Shown: positions 44,740-58,600 of the stretch, piece after piece
Layout: every line of letters begins with the position of its first letter
Position numbering within the stretch: the first letter of the stretch is position 1
Assembly (NCBI RefSeq): GCF_963576675.1
Contig: NC_088918.1
Span: 67,109,001 to 67,173,000 of the forward strand
DNA length: 64,000 nt
Source of the DNA: Euphorbia lathyris
Taxonomy: Eukaryota > Streptophyta > Magnoliopsida > Malpighiales > Euphorbiaceae
Reading direction: 5' to 3'
Translations under genes and position numbers: made by a program
The notes under the pieces: model-generated
The model's input: the letters and a program-made list of their open reading frames with translations, nothing else
Told to the model about the DNA's origin: nothing
Databases searched by the model: none

Positions 44740-47095
44740 TATATGATTTTACTTCGCATTTTTTTTGCAAACTGTGAAGCCTACGAAGGTAAATACTACT
44801 TCAGTACATGATTTTGCTTCGCAGCTTGCGAAAAATGCGAAGTGGTATATAAAAAAAACAAGATTGCTACAATAATTATAACATTAAAATCATAACATTA
44901 TCAAAATTTACAACAAGATTGCAACAATAATTTAAACTCTAAACCTCAGCAATGGAGGAAGTGTGCTTCCAGAACAAAATGATTAGCCAAATGTTCTGGA
45001 AGCACACAACATTTGAGAGAGGGTGTGCTTCCAGAACATTTGCTAAGGAGTTTAGAAGCAAAATGAACTAAAACATTTGGTCTTCACCATCTTCATCGCA
45101 TCCCAATCGCCCCTCACTATGATTGATGTCTTTGTATTCAAGCTAAACGGATACTTGAATTTGATGTCTTGGTCTTCACCACCTTCATCACATTCCAATC
45201 ACCCCTCACTGTGATTGATGCCTTTGTATTCAAGATAAACGGATCATTGTGATTTATGTCTTTATAGTCAATCTTCACAAAAATTAAGTTATTTTAGGGA
45301 AATAATGAAAGAAACGCTTCGCAGAGAGCGAATCTGCGAAGAGAAATACACCTGAAAATGATGATTTTGCTTTGCAGAAAGCGAAGTCTGCAAAGAGAAA
45401 TACCTGAAAAAGGATGATTTTGCTTCGCAGAAAGTGAATTTGCGAAAAGAAAAATAAGCTAAAAAAGGATGATTTTGCTTCTCAAGCTTTGCAAAATATG
45501 AAGCAAAATGATAAGTCCTTAATTTACGTATTTATGCATGCATATATATTCATGTTTATATTAATGCATTTAGCTTAGTTTAGGATAGGTTTTGGAAGGA
45601 TTTCACTTGTTTGTTCATGATTTATGCATAGATAGGTTTGAAACACATAAAAACTCAATATAAAGGAATATCAGCAAGGGACAGGCCAAAGACAGAAGAA
45701 ATAAGTCATAAATAGGGCAAAACTGTATGTCACGTTCATGACCCTCATGTCTCGAATGTGACATGCCTTAAACCTGACCATTGACAGAAGAACATCTGTC
45801 ACGATCATGACTCATGTCACGATCATGACAGACAACTTCGCCAACTTTGCATGGCAAAGCAAAGTCACGGACGTGACACTCCTGTCTCATTCGTGACCGA
45901 CGTATTACTATAAAAAGACATGATTCTTTAGTATAAATGCATGTCTTTCAACCTGAATCGCCATTCTTCTTCACCACGGGCTGTGACTCTCCATAACAAC
46001 ACTTGAAGAGTTATCATCTTGAAAAGACACAATCATTCATCCACTATAAGAAGGATAGTCCTCTCTCCATTCAATATATACAACAAGCAAGAAGATAAAA
46101 CAATACAGATTGATACTCTATAGAAATAAACTGAAGATATCAAGATACTATAATTTCTAAAGCTTTTATTTCCAGCATTGAAGGAAGCAAGATCGAGAGA
46201 TAGACTTCCTCGAGATACAAGATACGAGATACAAAAGAAGAAGACGCCTAGAGGCCTGACAACCTTACACAAACAGTAAAAAGATTCACAACCCCTATAC
46301 TCTCACCTGTTACAATCTTTATTTTATGTATTCTTTATTGTTGACATATCATTAACTCTATCAAACACTTGTTTACCAAAATCACAATTCAATCCAATGC
46401 AAATTATTCTATGTTCATCATCAGATTCTATTACTGCTTTTATAAATATTCTAGGGAAATCCATTTAAGCAAGACATATGAATAGTTATCATTTTATGAA
46501 GTTAGAAGAGATTCAGTTTATAAAAAGATAATATTGTATCACATAATCTACTTGATTCGTTTTTAATTCTTAATTCTAATTCACTACGATAGGTCGAGGA
46601 ATTAGGGTTATCTAGCTAAAAACATATAAGTTATTTAATCCTGGATCGAGAGATTGGATTAAATATTCTTATCTGATACAACTGCAGTAAGTTTGAAAAG
46701 TGTTTTCAGGTTTAAATTTATTAAAATCTGTATGTATCTTGGGCTATGCACGGAATAGAAACTTAAGAAATATAATTTAAGTATTATTATTATCTTTTAA
46801 ACAACACTATTTACAAATCTAATTATTTATTCTCTATAACCAAGAGAAAACGAATTTATAAATTAAATCCGTTATAGTAGTTAATCAGCGTTCTCTGTGA
46901 GAACGATATTATTATTACAAGTGGAACCGTGTACTTGCGAAATTCGCCTAACACAAAATCATTATGCGAAGTTATTTTTTGGAGAAAATACTACTTTAGA
47001 GGATGATTTTACTTCGCAGACTTCACAAAATATGATGCAAACTCATTATGTGAAGCCATTTTTTGGAAAGAGAGAAAGATGAAACATGAGAAAGA
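44740..47095. repeat. Minisatellite-like region, interrupted by a solo LTR
   Basis: Recurrent words GATGATTTTGCTTCGCAGA, GCGAAGT and TGCGAAGAG occur at about 44,750-44,845 and 45,300-45,508, and resume at 46,954-47,070. 44,958-45,045 has three GTGTGCTTCCAGAAC motifs, one inverted. 45,078-45,151 and 45,169-45,244 are direct repeats (TTCACCATCTTCATCGCAT and so on). No protein recognised. Confidence 0.6.
45509..46953 (+). mobile_element. Solo LTR (1,445 bp) with CAAAA target duplication
   Basis: Starts TGATAAGTCC and ends CGCCTAACA. CAAAA lies directly outside both ends (45504-45508 and 46954-46958). The start resembles the Athila/Tat-like LTR at 1,452-2,669, and the end resembles Tat-type LTR ends. 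No internal region or second LTR remains, so it most likely arose by LTR-LTR recombination. 45,720-45,900 contains repeated GTCACG(A/T)TCATGAC motifs. Confidence 0.85.
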
Positions 47096-48170
47096 TGAAA
47101 CTTGAATGATCGTGGAGATAATAATCTTATATTAATTCAAAAATCCCCAGAAAATATAATATACGTGGGAAATAAGTGGGAAATAAGATAAATTCTACAT
47201 TTATGACACCTAAGCAAATAAACTCTGAAAATTCTCCACGTGTATAACCTGTCTATACATTTAGTATATTGTATTGATATTGATAAGAAAATAAAATATT
47301 TTAACATGGATATAAAAACTATTTAGCAAAAATTATTATTTTACCTTTAAAAAAATATTATTTTCTTCCAAAAAAATTTATTATTTTAGTATAAGTGATA
47401 ATGAGATGTTATGTTTTCAATTAAAAGTTAACTACATCAACAATATAAAAACAAATTTATAATTATATTATTTTTTTTATCCTCAATTATATTAATTTTT
47501 TAGAGAATATAATTATATTAATTACCTTTCTTATGATTTCTAATAAAGAAATAGTACAATTTACTTATAATTTTGGCATCTAAGAGTAATTTTATTACTA
47601 AGTTAATAAATTTGGAAGTTAATAAATTTGGCCAACTTCAGACATCATTATAGAATAGAGATGTATTTTATTCCTTATTCTACACAAATTTCATATCAGT
47701 TGGTTCTAAAAAAGTTCTTATTTTTTTTTATAATTTAGTATTAGAATTGAAGATTAATATTTTTAAACCCGATGAAATATTTGAATATTTTTTTTTGTCA
47801 AATTTGTACAAGATACATTATATATTTTTAGTTTTTATTCACTTCTAATTATATGTTTATGATTGGTTACTAATTAGTTATAAAACGACGCATATTGAAA
47901 TGTAGATGACAAGATTCATAATCGAGAAGACAGTTTGATAAATTATTCTTCAAATTGACCAAACTTGTTAAAATTAGAAGTAAAATTGTTCTTAGTCGTT
48001 AATATTAAAGGTAAAATTGCACTATTTTAAGCTCTAAACGTAAAATTGTATTTATTTATAAACGTTAAAATATTTTTACACCTTAACCCCTAAAACAAAT
48101 ATAAATACTATTTCCAATCTAAACAGAATGATTTTATGGGAATAAAAAAATTAGTTACACAAAAAAAAAA
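47096..48170. other. AT-rich stretch, no gene recognised
   Basis: Non-coding, with many A/T runs. No usable frame. Confidence 0.4.
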
Positions 48171-49050
48171 GTAGGCATCATCTTTCTTGAACTTCTTTAA
48201 AAAAAACTTAATTGGCTTATTTAAATAAAGTATAATGATTGCTTTTTAAATTTGCTTAAGTTGTTTGGATAGTCTGCTCAATTTGTTTAAAATTAATTTA
48301 TTATTCATTCGGTTGTAAAGAAGTAAACTACATATAGAAAGTGCGTTGTACATATTTTGAAATATTATTTACATACTTTACAGAATAGATTAAAACATAT
48401 TAAAAAAGGGATAAATTTCAAATAAAACAAACCCTTGTAGTTTCACTAATTTTCAGATAAATGACCGTGGTTTACTTTTTGTCAAAACGAGGATTGAGGT
48501 TTTCAACTTTAGAAAAATAAGGACATTTTCGATTGATACTATATTAAAATCACCTTTGACGACTGCAAAAATGATATATTTTAAGAACTACTAATATTTT
48601 AAGCAACTTTAATTCTTCAACTTTTTTATTTTGAGATTATTTAGATGATGTTTGGTAAAGAGAGATAAAGTTAATGCTTAGAGAGAGAAAGTTCTAAAAA
48701 AGATGATTTTCGAAAATCGAAAATATAGTTCCATAGAAAATATAACATTGAACAACTTTAATTCTTGAAAATTTTCATTTTCAGATCGTTAAAGATGGTT
48801 TTAATAACATTAAACCAAGTGTGAAACCTTAATCCTCGTTTTGACAAAAAGTAAACCACAGTCATTTATTTGAAAATTAATGAAACTACAAGGGTTTTAT
48901 TTAAAATTTACCCTTAAAAAAATTGTTACTGATTCAATTGTAATCAATCATTTCAATTGTAAACAAGTTGAAAATGTTATTAGGGCACTTTAAAAGTTTA
49001 GGGTGCAATCTATCTTTTTGGATAAGTTGAGGGACCGAACGCGTATTAAG
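48171..49050. mobile_element. GGCTTAAT-family repeat split by a younger MITE
   Basis: The left part (48,171-48,407) and right part (48,914-49,050, ending GCGTATTAAGC) correspond to the two halves of the 31,287-31,793 element; ACAGAATAGATTAAAACATATTAAAAA is shared at the break point. The insertion between them is the element at 48,408-48,913. Confidence 0.6.
48408..48913. mobile_element. Mutator-type MITE (copy 2)
   Basis: A close relative of 28,909-29,405 along its full length, starting GGGATAAATTTCAAATAAAAC and ending TTTTATTTAAAATTTACCC. The flanks are both TTAAAAAA, a duplication of at least 8 bp in AT-rich DNA. Confidence 0.8.
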
Positions 49051-49112
49051 CAAAAAAAGAAATTTACGTTATTTAAATATAAAAATTAAAATATGCGCAA
49101 CCGCCTTTTTCT

Positions 49113-49627
49113 TCCTATGCGGTGGAGGTTGTTCTTCCACTTACCATTCAAATGTCCAACTATCATTCTCTCAATGGAATTTGCAGACCATGTTACCATC
49201 ATCATTTTCTCAAATATTCAATCACTTTTTGCTTAGATTTGCTTCAATCTAAATCACAAATCTCCCATTTCGTTTTTCAAATTGAGTTTAACGAGAGGGA
49301 GTCTCAATTTCTTGTTATAATTTTTTGTTCTCTGTGGAACTGTTTCATTTTCCTTTTTTTTTTTTTTTCATGTACATTGTGTAGTTGAGGTGTTTTGCTT
49401 GATGCCTGTTCGATCTTAGGCTCAATAATTTATTGTTTTCGGAGAAATTTTCTCTTGCTAGCGGGCTTTTAGATTGCTCGAAGAAAACCTATTTTTTTTT
49501 GTACTTTGCCCTTGCCATATCTATGTTGCTTACTTTCTGAAACAATTTTGATAGTGAGGTGATCTTCTTCTTCCATTTTTTATTTGAAAATTAACAATTC
49601 TGAGAATTTGCTGTGGAACCGTCGGAG
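49113..49627 (+). promoter_or_regulatory. SGR2: SGR2 promoter/leader region
   Basis: Sequence before the SGR2 start, with CT-rich tracts (near 49,340-49,370) typical of plant leaders. The transcription start and any leader intron are not resolved. The 88-codon frame at 49,122 has no known domain. Confidence 0.4.
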
Positions 49628-52600
49628 ATGGCGGATTCCGCAGCAATTCCTGGGATTTCAGAGGAGACATCGCCTGATTTGCTGAAGAATACGCCGTCGA
49701 ACATTGCAAGATTGGAGGATGTGATAGAGCATTCGATAGGTCGCCAGAAGTACCTTGCACAGACCAGCAGTCCTTCTGATGGTAGTGATGTTCGATGGTA
49801 TTTCTGTAAGGTGCCTTTAGCTGATAATGGTAAGCTTGGTCTTTTCATTCGAATTACATGAAATGGTTGTGTAATGTAGATTTTTGAAGTATTAGTGCTA
49901 TTATGTGGTGCTTAGAGTTTAATTTCGGAGCAGTTACTTTATTTGTGATTAATGTTAAGTCAATATTTGGTCACTGAAATGTCCCCATCAGTTGAAATTT
50001 TGTTGCTTTCTTCTGTTATTTATCATGATTAGTGTCTGCTTGCTTATTTGGTGGCCAAACTGAAAAATGAAAAACTCATTTTGCAAATGCTTATGTCTAC
50101 AGCGTTAGCTGCTTCTATTCCTCAGTCTGAGATAGTAGGGAAGGGTGACTATTTTCGTTTCGGCATGAGAGATTCTCTTGCAATAGAAGCCTCTTTCTTG
50201 GAGGTCAGATGGTTATAGTTTTGAACTATCCCTTTTCATTTTAAACTTTCTTTCGACATTTTAATGATAACCTGTGTTACAGATTGATCGCTCTCCATGT
50301 TTACCATGATGTTATGCTATATTGAATGAAATAGTATTAATCACTTTCATTTTGTCTATTAACATCGAAAGTGAGATACTTGGCTTACTACGGCAATCTT
50401 TTATTCTTTTATTAAACATATATTACAGAGAGAGGAAGAATTGCTTTCTAGTTGGTGGAAAGAATATGCAGAGTGTAGTGAAGGTCCTAGGAACCAGCTT
50501 GCACTTAAGAAGATGAATTCAAAAAAAAGTAAATATTCTATGGAGGGTGGTCGAGAAAGTCAATTATATAAGGAAGAAGAGGAGAGAGTTGGAGTGCCAG
50601 TGAAGGGGGGACTCTATGAGGTATATTCCATCTTTCTTTTTCCTTCTTACGAAACTAATTGCTAAGTTACTTTTTCTTTGGGTTATATTTGATATTATAT
50701 TCTGCCATTTGGAATAGAAGGATATCAAGGAACCTATTAACCTAAAAGCTTAAGTTGATAGGTGTTAAACATCCCACATTGCTAAATGAGGAAGCTATAT
50801 GGCTCCTTAAATATGTGAGGCAATCCTCACCCTTTGAGGTATCTTTTGGGGTGAGTTAGGCCTTTGTTTACAATAGGTAAGGCTCAAGACCAAGTATATT
50901 ATTTATCTCTAAGATACCATGTCATAGGACCTATTGATCTTAAAAGCTTAAGGTGATAGGTAAGGTTCAAGACCAGTTGTTTTTATTATCTTTGACAAAA
51001 GAACATCTAATAATTTGGGTAAAGGTGGGAATAAGGGATCCCAATGATGACCACGTAGTCATAAGAAGTGTTTGATACCTTGATTGCACTCTTGAATTAA
51101 AAGTTCAGTATTTATTTATTTTTTAAGACTGTTTCATAATGGTTGTTTGCATATTACTTGATCTTTAATCTGGCATAGTTTTTTTTATTGTTTTTTTCCC
51201 CGAATCTATGTTGATATTTCCCTTGGATTCTTATGTCTTGGTTATAAAGGTGGATCTAGAGAAGAGACATAGTTTTCCAGTTTATTGGAATGGAGAAAAT
51301 CGGCGTGTCTTAAGGGGCCATTGGTTTGCAAGTAAAGGAGGCCTTGCTTGGTTGCCGCTTCGTGAAGATGTTGCAGAACAATTAGAGATTGCATATTGTA
51401 GCCAGGTTTGCTCATCACTGCAAAGTTTTACTTGAAATAATTTAATTGGAGCATCATATGTGATTCATTTCTTATTCCTGTATTATATACTTATAGCATT
51501 TGCAATGTGCCATAAGTTAGAAGGATTTATAGAAGTGCATGGTTGTCTTGAAAACTACAGACTAAAGTATACAGTAAAATCTTCAGTGCTTTTGTTGCAT
51601 ATATGTTTTCTTTAATCATCACGAGGTTCTCTCTTAAGTCCTTAACTTCACTTGGCTTCAGGTTTGGCGTCGGAGGACATTTCAGCCCTCTGGGCTTTTT
51701 GCAGCTCGTGTTGATTTGCAAGGCTCTACTCCTGTGAGTATAACGTTCTGAACAAGAAGAGACTTCATCTTTCATATTATTGTCATGTTGTGCACGGATA
51801 TATGATGCACATTAACAAATGATGGGCTGCAGGGACTTCATGCACTTTTTACGGGCGAAGATAATACTTGGGAAGCTTGGCTTAGTGTTGATGCTTCTGG
51901 GCTTTCTAGCCTCGTTAGCTTACGTGGAAATGCGATTAAATTAAGGCGTGGTTACTCAGCATCACTCTCAAAGAAACCAACCCAGGTATTCTTTTGCGCC
52001 TTTTGATTCCAAAGTATTGGAAGCTGAGCTACTATTCCCTATGTTTCATAGAAATGCACGTGCCTAAACCCCTGGTCTAATGATTTGTTCTTTTCTTTGA
52101 TGCATGTCTTTTTTGTCACGTTTTATATTGACGCTTGTAATTACTATTAATATTTATAGATTTATAAAGAATGTTAGGAAGAGTACGAGCCTTGGCGCAA
52201 CGGTAAACGTTGTTGTCGTGTTACCAAGAGGTCACGGGTTCGAGTCTTAGGAGCGGCCTCTTGCCAAATAAATTGGCAGGGGAAGGCTTGCCCCCAGTAG
52301 ACCCTTGTGGTGGGACCCTCCCGGACCCTCGCTCAGCGGGGACACGTAGTGCACCGGGTCGCCCTTATAAAGAATGTTAGGAGTTTCTATTTTGCCTACT
52401 AATGCACATTCCTATTTACATCTAATTTTCAATTTTGTGATTCTTATTTTTATTATGATGAATTCTAGCCATTTGCATAAATAAGGTAGAATATGGTCTT
52501 TGGCTTGAATGATTGCATAGGTGTTTGCTGGGTTATAGAAGGATTCAAATTTGATTTATTTTATTGATGCTGAGGAAAAAATTACATGTCGGAACTAGCA

Positions 52601-55600
52601 TGAATATGCTAACTGTAGCTCAATTTGTTTAACAATTGTTTTTCTGGAATCATTTTTAGAAAATTCAGAAAATATAAATAAAGAATATCCAACTGTTAGC
52701 TACATTAGGTGCCAAATATTGGTAGAGCCTATGTCAAAGGTGGGTGCAAGGTAGTAAATCATTGGTATGTGCTAGAGGTACATATTATGCTGAATGAAAC
52801 TTAATGAAGCATAGAATAGCAATTGTAAAATGTCCAAGTATGTATATAGGTGGAGAAAGATGATATGTTCATCACGATAATTTCTTTCATTTCTTTTTGC
52901 TGAAATGTGAGAGCTTTCTTCCATTATAAAAAAAAAGTTGTAGGTCCATGTCCTATGTTAGTTATTTGCATACCTTAAAAAATGCCGCCAATTTAGGAGT
53001 TGGACTTAGTAACATTGATTTTGTCAACCCAAAAGGTTAAGTTGATAGTTACCTAAGGTTTAAGAATAGTTTTTATTGTCTTTGACATATCCCGACTTTG
53101 TTATGGTTGACTACATGGTTCCTTTATTTCATAGACCTATATTGATATAATAGTTGAAGTTAATAAAACTATTTTTGGTTACTTCATTCCAAGTGAGTCA
53201 GCGACTACATGATTTGGCGCATTTGCTGGCTAGGATAAATATGTTCACACCATTTCAATCATCTTTCTTGCAACTGATCTATATGTCTGTCACTTTCAAC
53301 TTCGTATTAGTTAACTTATTTCCAATTCTTTTAGTTCTACACATCTGATTAAGTGTAAATATCTTTTCCACACTGGTTTTTCTGGATATATTATTTCTTC
53401 AGTGCTTAACAGTAGATGCATAAATCATACATGGGTGGCTCATCTTGGGTGAGAGAATGGAAGTTGTTATCTGACTTTCGTCTGGTAGGAACAATCCACA
53501 CAGGAGTGTGTGCGCGTAACTCATAAGCATCTTTTTGAATTGTAACTTTATGGTGTCAAGTTCAGTTCACTAGTCCAAATATTATTGAATTCAACAGTGA
53601 ATAATTTATCAAAAAGTAACAGAAACTCTCTATTCAATCAAAGTGATGCACAATCTCTTTATTCTACTCGTTGACTCCTCGTTCATAAACACATGCTTTA
53701 TGCATTGAGGGAATTTTAGAAAAACGATGAATAAATTTGTTTTTGGATATAAAAGTTCAGTTCAATTCATTTCAAAACTAGTTATAAATAAATCTATATT
53801 GCACGAAATATTGGAGTTCATTTGTGATTATATTCTAGTATTCCATTTTCAAATGAAATGAACCCTATATTTGCTTATTCTAAATAGACTGAAAACTGTT
53901 ACTTCCATTGGTGGCTGTTTTCTTATATTTAGGATGAGCTTCGGCAGCAAAAGGAGGAAGATATGGATGATTATTGTTCACAGGTGTGCTCTGTTTTATT
54001 CAGCTTCAGTATTAATTCAAATTCAATTGTATATAGATTGTATGTTAGTTTCAACATAGAGAGAAGTTACAACATACGATGGATGGGAGAATGGCTGCAT
54101 GGATTAGATTCTTGTTTGGAAGATAAAAGAGTTCTTTTCTTTTCTGATGGTAGTTGAGGAATTGACCTGATTATGTTTCACCCATGAGATTCTTTAATGA
54201 AAAGAATGATGATGATTTTTTTTTTTTTTTTGTTGTTGTTGTTTGTTTGTTTTGTGCTACTAATTTGTCTCTATGTTTAGATGTTTTGATTAATCACAAT
54301 AGTGATCTAAACTTGAAAATGACTTCCATGGATAGGATTATTTGTTCCTTAGGCAGTTGTTAATTCTACAAATACTCTTTCACTTTCATATAAAGTTGAG
54401 CATTTTTTTTTTTGAGATTGGGTTTGCATTGAGGCCATTTCGCTTGTGCAAATGATTTTTGCCCTTGAAATTATTGTCATCTTGTATATAATTTGGCTAG
54501 AACTCTCTTCTTTTGTTATGATGATGTTGAGATTATAAAAATTTGGAGGGGACTTCTTTTGTAACTTATCTGATTGTTGGTGGTGTGCTTTCATTCAGAT
54601 TTCTATATCTTTTTTTCTCTTCTTCTCTTCCCTCTAATCCTCCTTCCTTTCATTTAGTTGCCTTCTTTTGAATGTTTGGCAAGTCAGAGGGCTAGGCATT
54701 ATCTTTGTTTGATTGATACTATTTAATTTTGTATTTTATATAGGTTCCTGTTCGACATGTTGTGTTTATGGTTCATGGTATTGGTCAAAGGTTAGAGAAA
54801 TCTAATTTGGTTGATGATGTTGGCACTTTCCGCCATATGACAGCTAGTCTTGCTGAACAACATCTTACTGCACACCAGCGTAGTGCTCAGCGTGTCCTTT
54901 TCATCCCCTGCCAGGTAATGGAATACCTTTCTCTCCACTTTGGATTTTAGATACCTCCTTTATCTTCTTTGTTAACAGGCAAAATAAATGTGGATTGTTT
55001 CCAGAACCTCAACCATTGCAACATGTAATCAGTTTTATACGTTCAATGCAGAAAGGAACATTTCCTATATTTGTTATATCTTGTTTGTGTTGAGTCGGCT
55101 GACCTTTTAAAGAAGACTTACATCATTGAAAATCATGAGGCAAATTGTATAAGGAAGTGCTTTCCTCTTCATTTTTCTAGTTAATCTCTTTGTAGTCTGT
55201 TGTGATTTTGCTTGTGGGTCTGATGATATTAGTCTGTTATCTAATATGAATTGAGAGATATTGGTGTTTGAAAAGGCTGTGCTCCTGATTAGTTCATACT
55301 TAAATCAGTATATAAGCCATGATGATGATAATTGAAAGATTAAGCATAACATTTTCTGGGAGAAAATTGATAGAAGGAGGTAGAAGAAGATTGTAAATAA
55401 AGAAGAAAGTATGAGAAAGTGTGTGAGACTGATCTCTTTGAGGTGTCTGCTCTCCCAATATAAGCAAAAAGAGATATAGAAGTGACAAGGAGAACTGATC
55501 TGCTAGTATGAGAAATAGGGCTTTAGTAGAAAGTGGTTGGTTGGATGATCTGAACTAGCTAAAACAAGCATTGCTGTTATAATTGATTATAAAGATATTG

Positions 55601-58600
55601 CACTTTCAACTTCGAAAACATGAAAATATGTTCTCCCAGTTTCATATATAGAAATGCAACTAAACAATAAATTCTAGTTTAGTTTTCTTGGAATTTTTTT
55701 CCAGCAAATTGGTATGTTTTCTGGTGATTATATAGGACCTAGATTTGTTTGAAGTTAGTGAGCAGATGGATGCAGCTCTTGTGTATAACTTATTTTGGCA
55801 AAGTTCAGGATTAACTCAGAAACTGGGCCATCAGAATGACAGAAGTTTTTGGTTTATCAGCATTTCCTTATAATTGGATTTTTTTTCGATGCTAAATTTC
55901 ATCACATATCTACTATTCTGTTTCAGTGGAGAAAGGGCTTGAAGCTTAGTGGTGAAACTGCAGTGGACAAGATCACTTTAGATGGTGTACGCGGTTTGCG
56001 TGTCATGCTGAGTGCGACAGTACACGATGTGTTGTACTATATGAGTCCTATCTATTGTCAAGATATTATTAACTCGGTATGTCGGCAATTTCCATTTTTC
56101 TCCTCTTTTTATTGTTCTCTAGACACTAGTAGAGTGTATTAGCCTGTCAAAGGCTTCTTTGGACATAGTTATGTTACGTACCAAAGAAAGAAGAAGATTA
56201 ATTGTTACAGCTAAGTAATTAGCTATTAGTTTCTTGGCTATTAAGTTTCATTACTTAGTTGTTAAATTTTAGTTCCTTTTATTAGTGTCTTAGCTACTAA
56301 GTCTTAGTTACTTAAGAGTTAAGTTTTGCTAGCTATAAATACAGCTATTGTCATTGTAAGAGAGGAGGAAAAAAATATTAATGAATTCTTTTCTTTTCTC
56401 ACTCTCTATTCTCTGATTTCTTTTTCTATCTCCTATCTCTAAACTTCTTCATCATAATTCTTTTTTGTAAAGTGTAAATCGTAACATTGGTATCAGAGAT
56501 CTCGATTCTCCGGCAAATTCTGATCGGGTATGATAAATACGACTGCACCGGTAACTCGTGTAACTAAGAAGAATCAACAAGCCATGGAAACTCTTGAAGA
56601 TCAGATCAAGGCTCTCGCGGCTCAGTTTTACGATCGATCGGAGTCTACTGCAGAACGATTGGACAAGATAAGCGATCAACAAACTGAGCAACAGAAGAGG
56701 ATTGAAACTCTAATTGCAGAGCAGACTCAATTACGAAGAGATCAATTGGATTCCAACAAATCCATTGATGAAAGGTTCCACAACGTGTTATCTACCTTCA
56801 CCAAGCTCATCCAGATTAATTCCGGAATCCAGATTAATTCCGATCAACCTACGACTTCAACCCTCAATACTAACACTGGAAAAGGAATTCTCGGCAGCGG
56901 TCCTAATTCATCCCCTGCATCCTTCGTAGAAGTTTCTCCACCTGAGAGAACTCCCTATTTCCACAAGTTACTTCCGAAATGCGATCTTCCTGTGTTTGAA
57001 GGTGTTGATGTAGATCTTTGGGTGAGTAAGTGTAATAAATATTTTCAGATATTTGAAGTATTTGAAGTTGCAGAAGAAAAGAAGGTGATGCTGGTTGGAT
57101 TATACCTGCAAGGACGAGCAGAGCGATGGTTCCGAAATTGGATTTCCTCTAATCCTCAAACTTCTTGGAATGAATTTGTCCAAGAGGTTGAAAAGAGATT
57201 CCAAGAAACAGAGGTGGAAGATGTAGTGCAACAATTATCACAACTAAAACAAGAAACTACAATCCTGGCTTATCAGGAACAATTCGAGACAATCAAGCTC
57301 AAAATGGAAAAGGTTCACCCTAATCATACTGAATCTTTTTATATTTCTAGTTTCATCACTGGATTAAAACCAGAAATTAGGTCTGCTGTTAGATCTTTTG
57401 AACCCACTACACTCTATGTTGCTATTAAGCAAGCCAAATACCAAGAAACTCACATTAAAACCATGATCGAAGCTGTCAAGCCCAAACCTGCTTTTCGATC
57501 CCCAAACACACCTAAACCCTGGCCTTATACTACCACCAATCAACCTTACTCTACTCAAAATACAGGAAATATTGTTAAACCAATGGAACAGAAACCCAGC
57601 TTAAACACTAATCCTGTAAAACGCATACCAGGAGCCTGTTGGAAATGTGGTGATAAGTATCATCCTGGTCATCAATGCACTACTAAGAAACTGAATTTGA
57701 TTAGTGGAAGTGAGGAAGTGGAGATTGAGGAGACAATGGAAGGGGAAACATTGGAAGAGCCAACTGAAATAATGGAAGTAACAAGTGAAGAACAACCAAT
57801 CACTATATCCATAAATGCCTTAGATGGAGGATTGACTAATGGAACTTTGAAACTCAAAGGCACCATGATGAAGAAACCTATATTGATTCTAATTGATAGT
57901 GGAAGCACTCATAGCTTCATTGATTTTAAGCTGACCCAGGATTTAAAACTTCCTCTTGTCAAGGTTAAGCCAGCAGCAGTGACTGTGGCTGATGGAAGAC
58001 AGTTGATAGTCAGTTCCAAGTGTCAAGAGTGTAGTTGGACTATGAATCATAACAAGTTTGCTTTTAACCTTAGGGTTTTGGAGTTGGGAGATTATGATCT
58101 CATACTGGGATCCGATTGGATGAGGAAGCACACCCCTGTAACGTTTGATTTTGACAAGAATAGATTGTTGGTTCATCAAGGTAAGAAGGAAGTGGAGTTG
58201 AAAGGAATGGGGGATGAGATGTCCGTAAAATTGATGTCTCTCAAGTCTATGAATAAACTGATCACCAAAGGATGGAAAGGTATCTCTTCAACCTTATTCC
58301 TTATTTCTGTTTCTGAACCACAACCGGAAGTATCCAAACCAAAACTAGAACCCTTACCTAAATCACCACCCAACTACTTTTCCCTTCTCACGCGCTATAG
58401 TCACTTATTCCAAATGCCCACATCTCTTCCACCACAGCGAAGCCATGACCATCAAATTCCTTTAAAACCATCCATTGAACCCATAAATATCAGACCCTAT
58501 CGCTATTCTTATCACCAAAAGAATGAAATTGAAAGGATGGTTGATGAAATGCTTATAAGTGGGGTAATACAACCAAGTCAAAGTCCTTATGCATCACCAG

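Noticed and set aside
52190..52245. tRNA gene
   Set aside because: Only the A and B boxes are tRNA-like; no cloverleaf, and the copy has SINE features with an 18-bp duplication.
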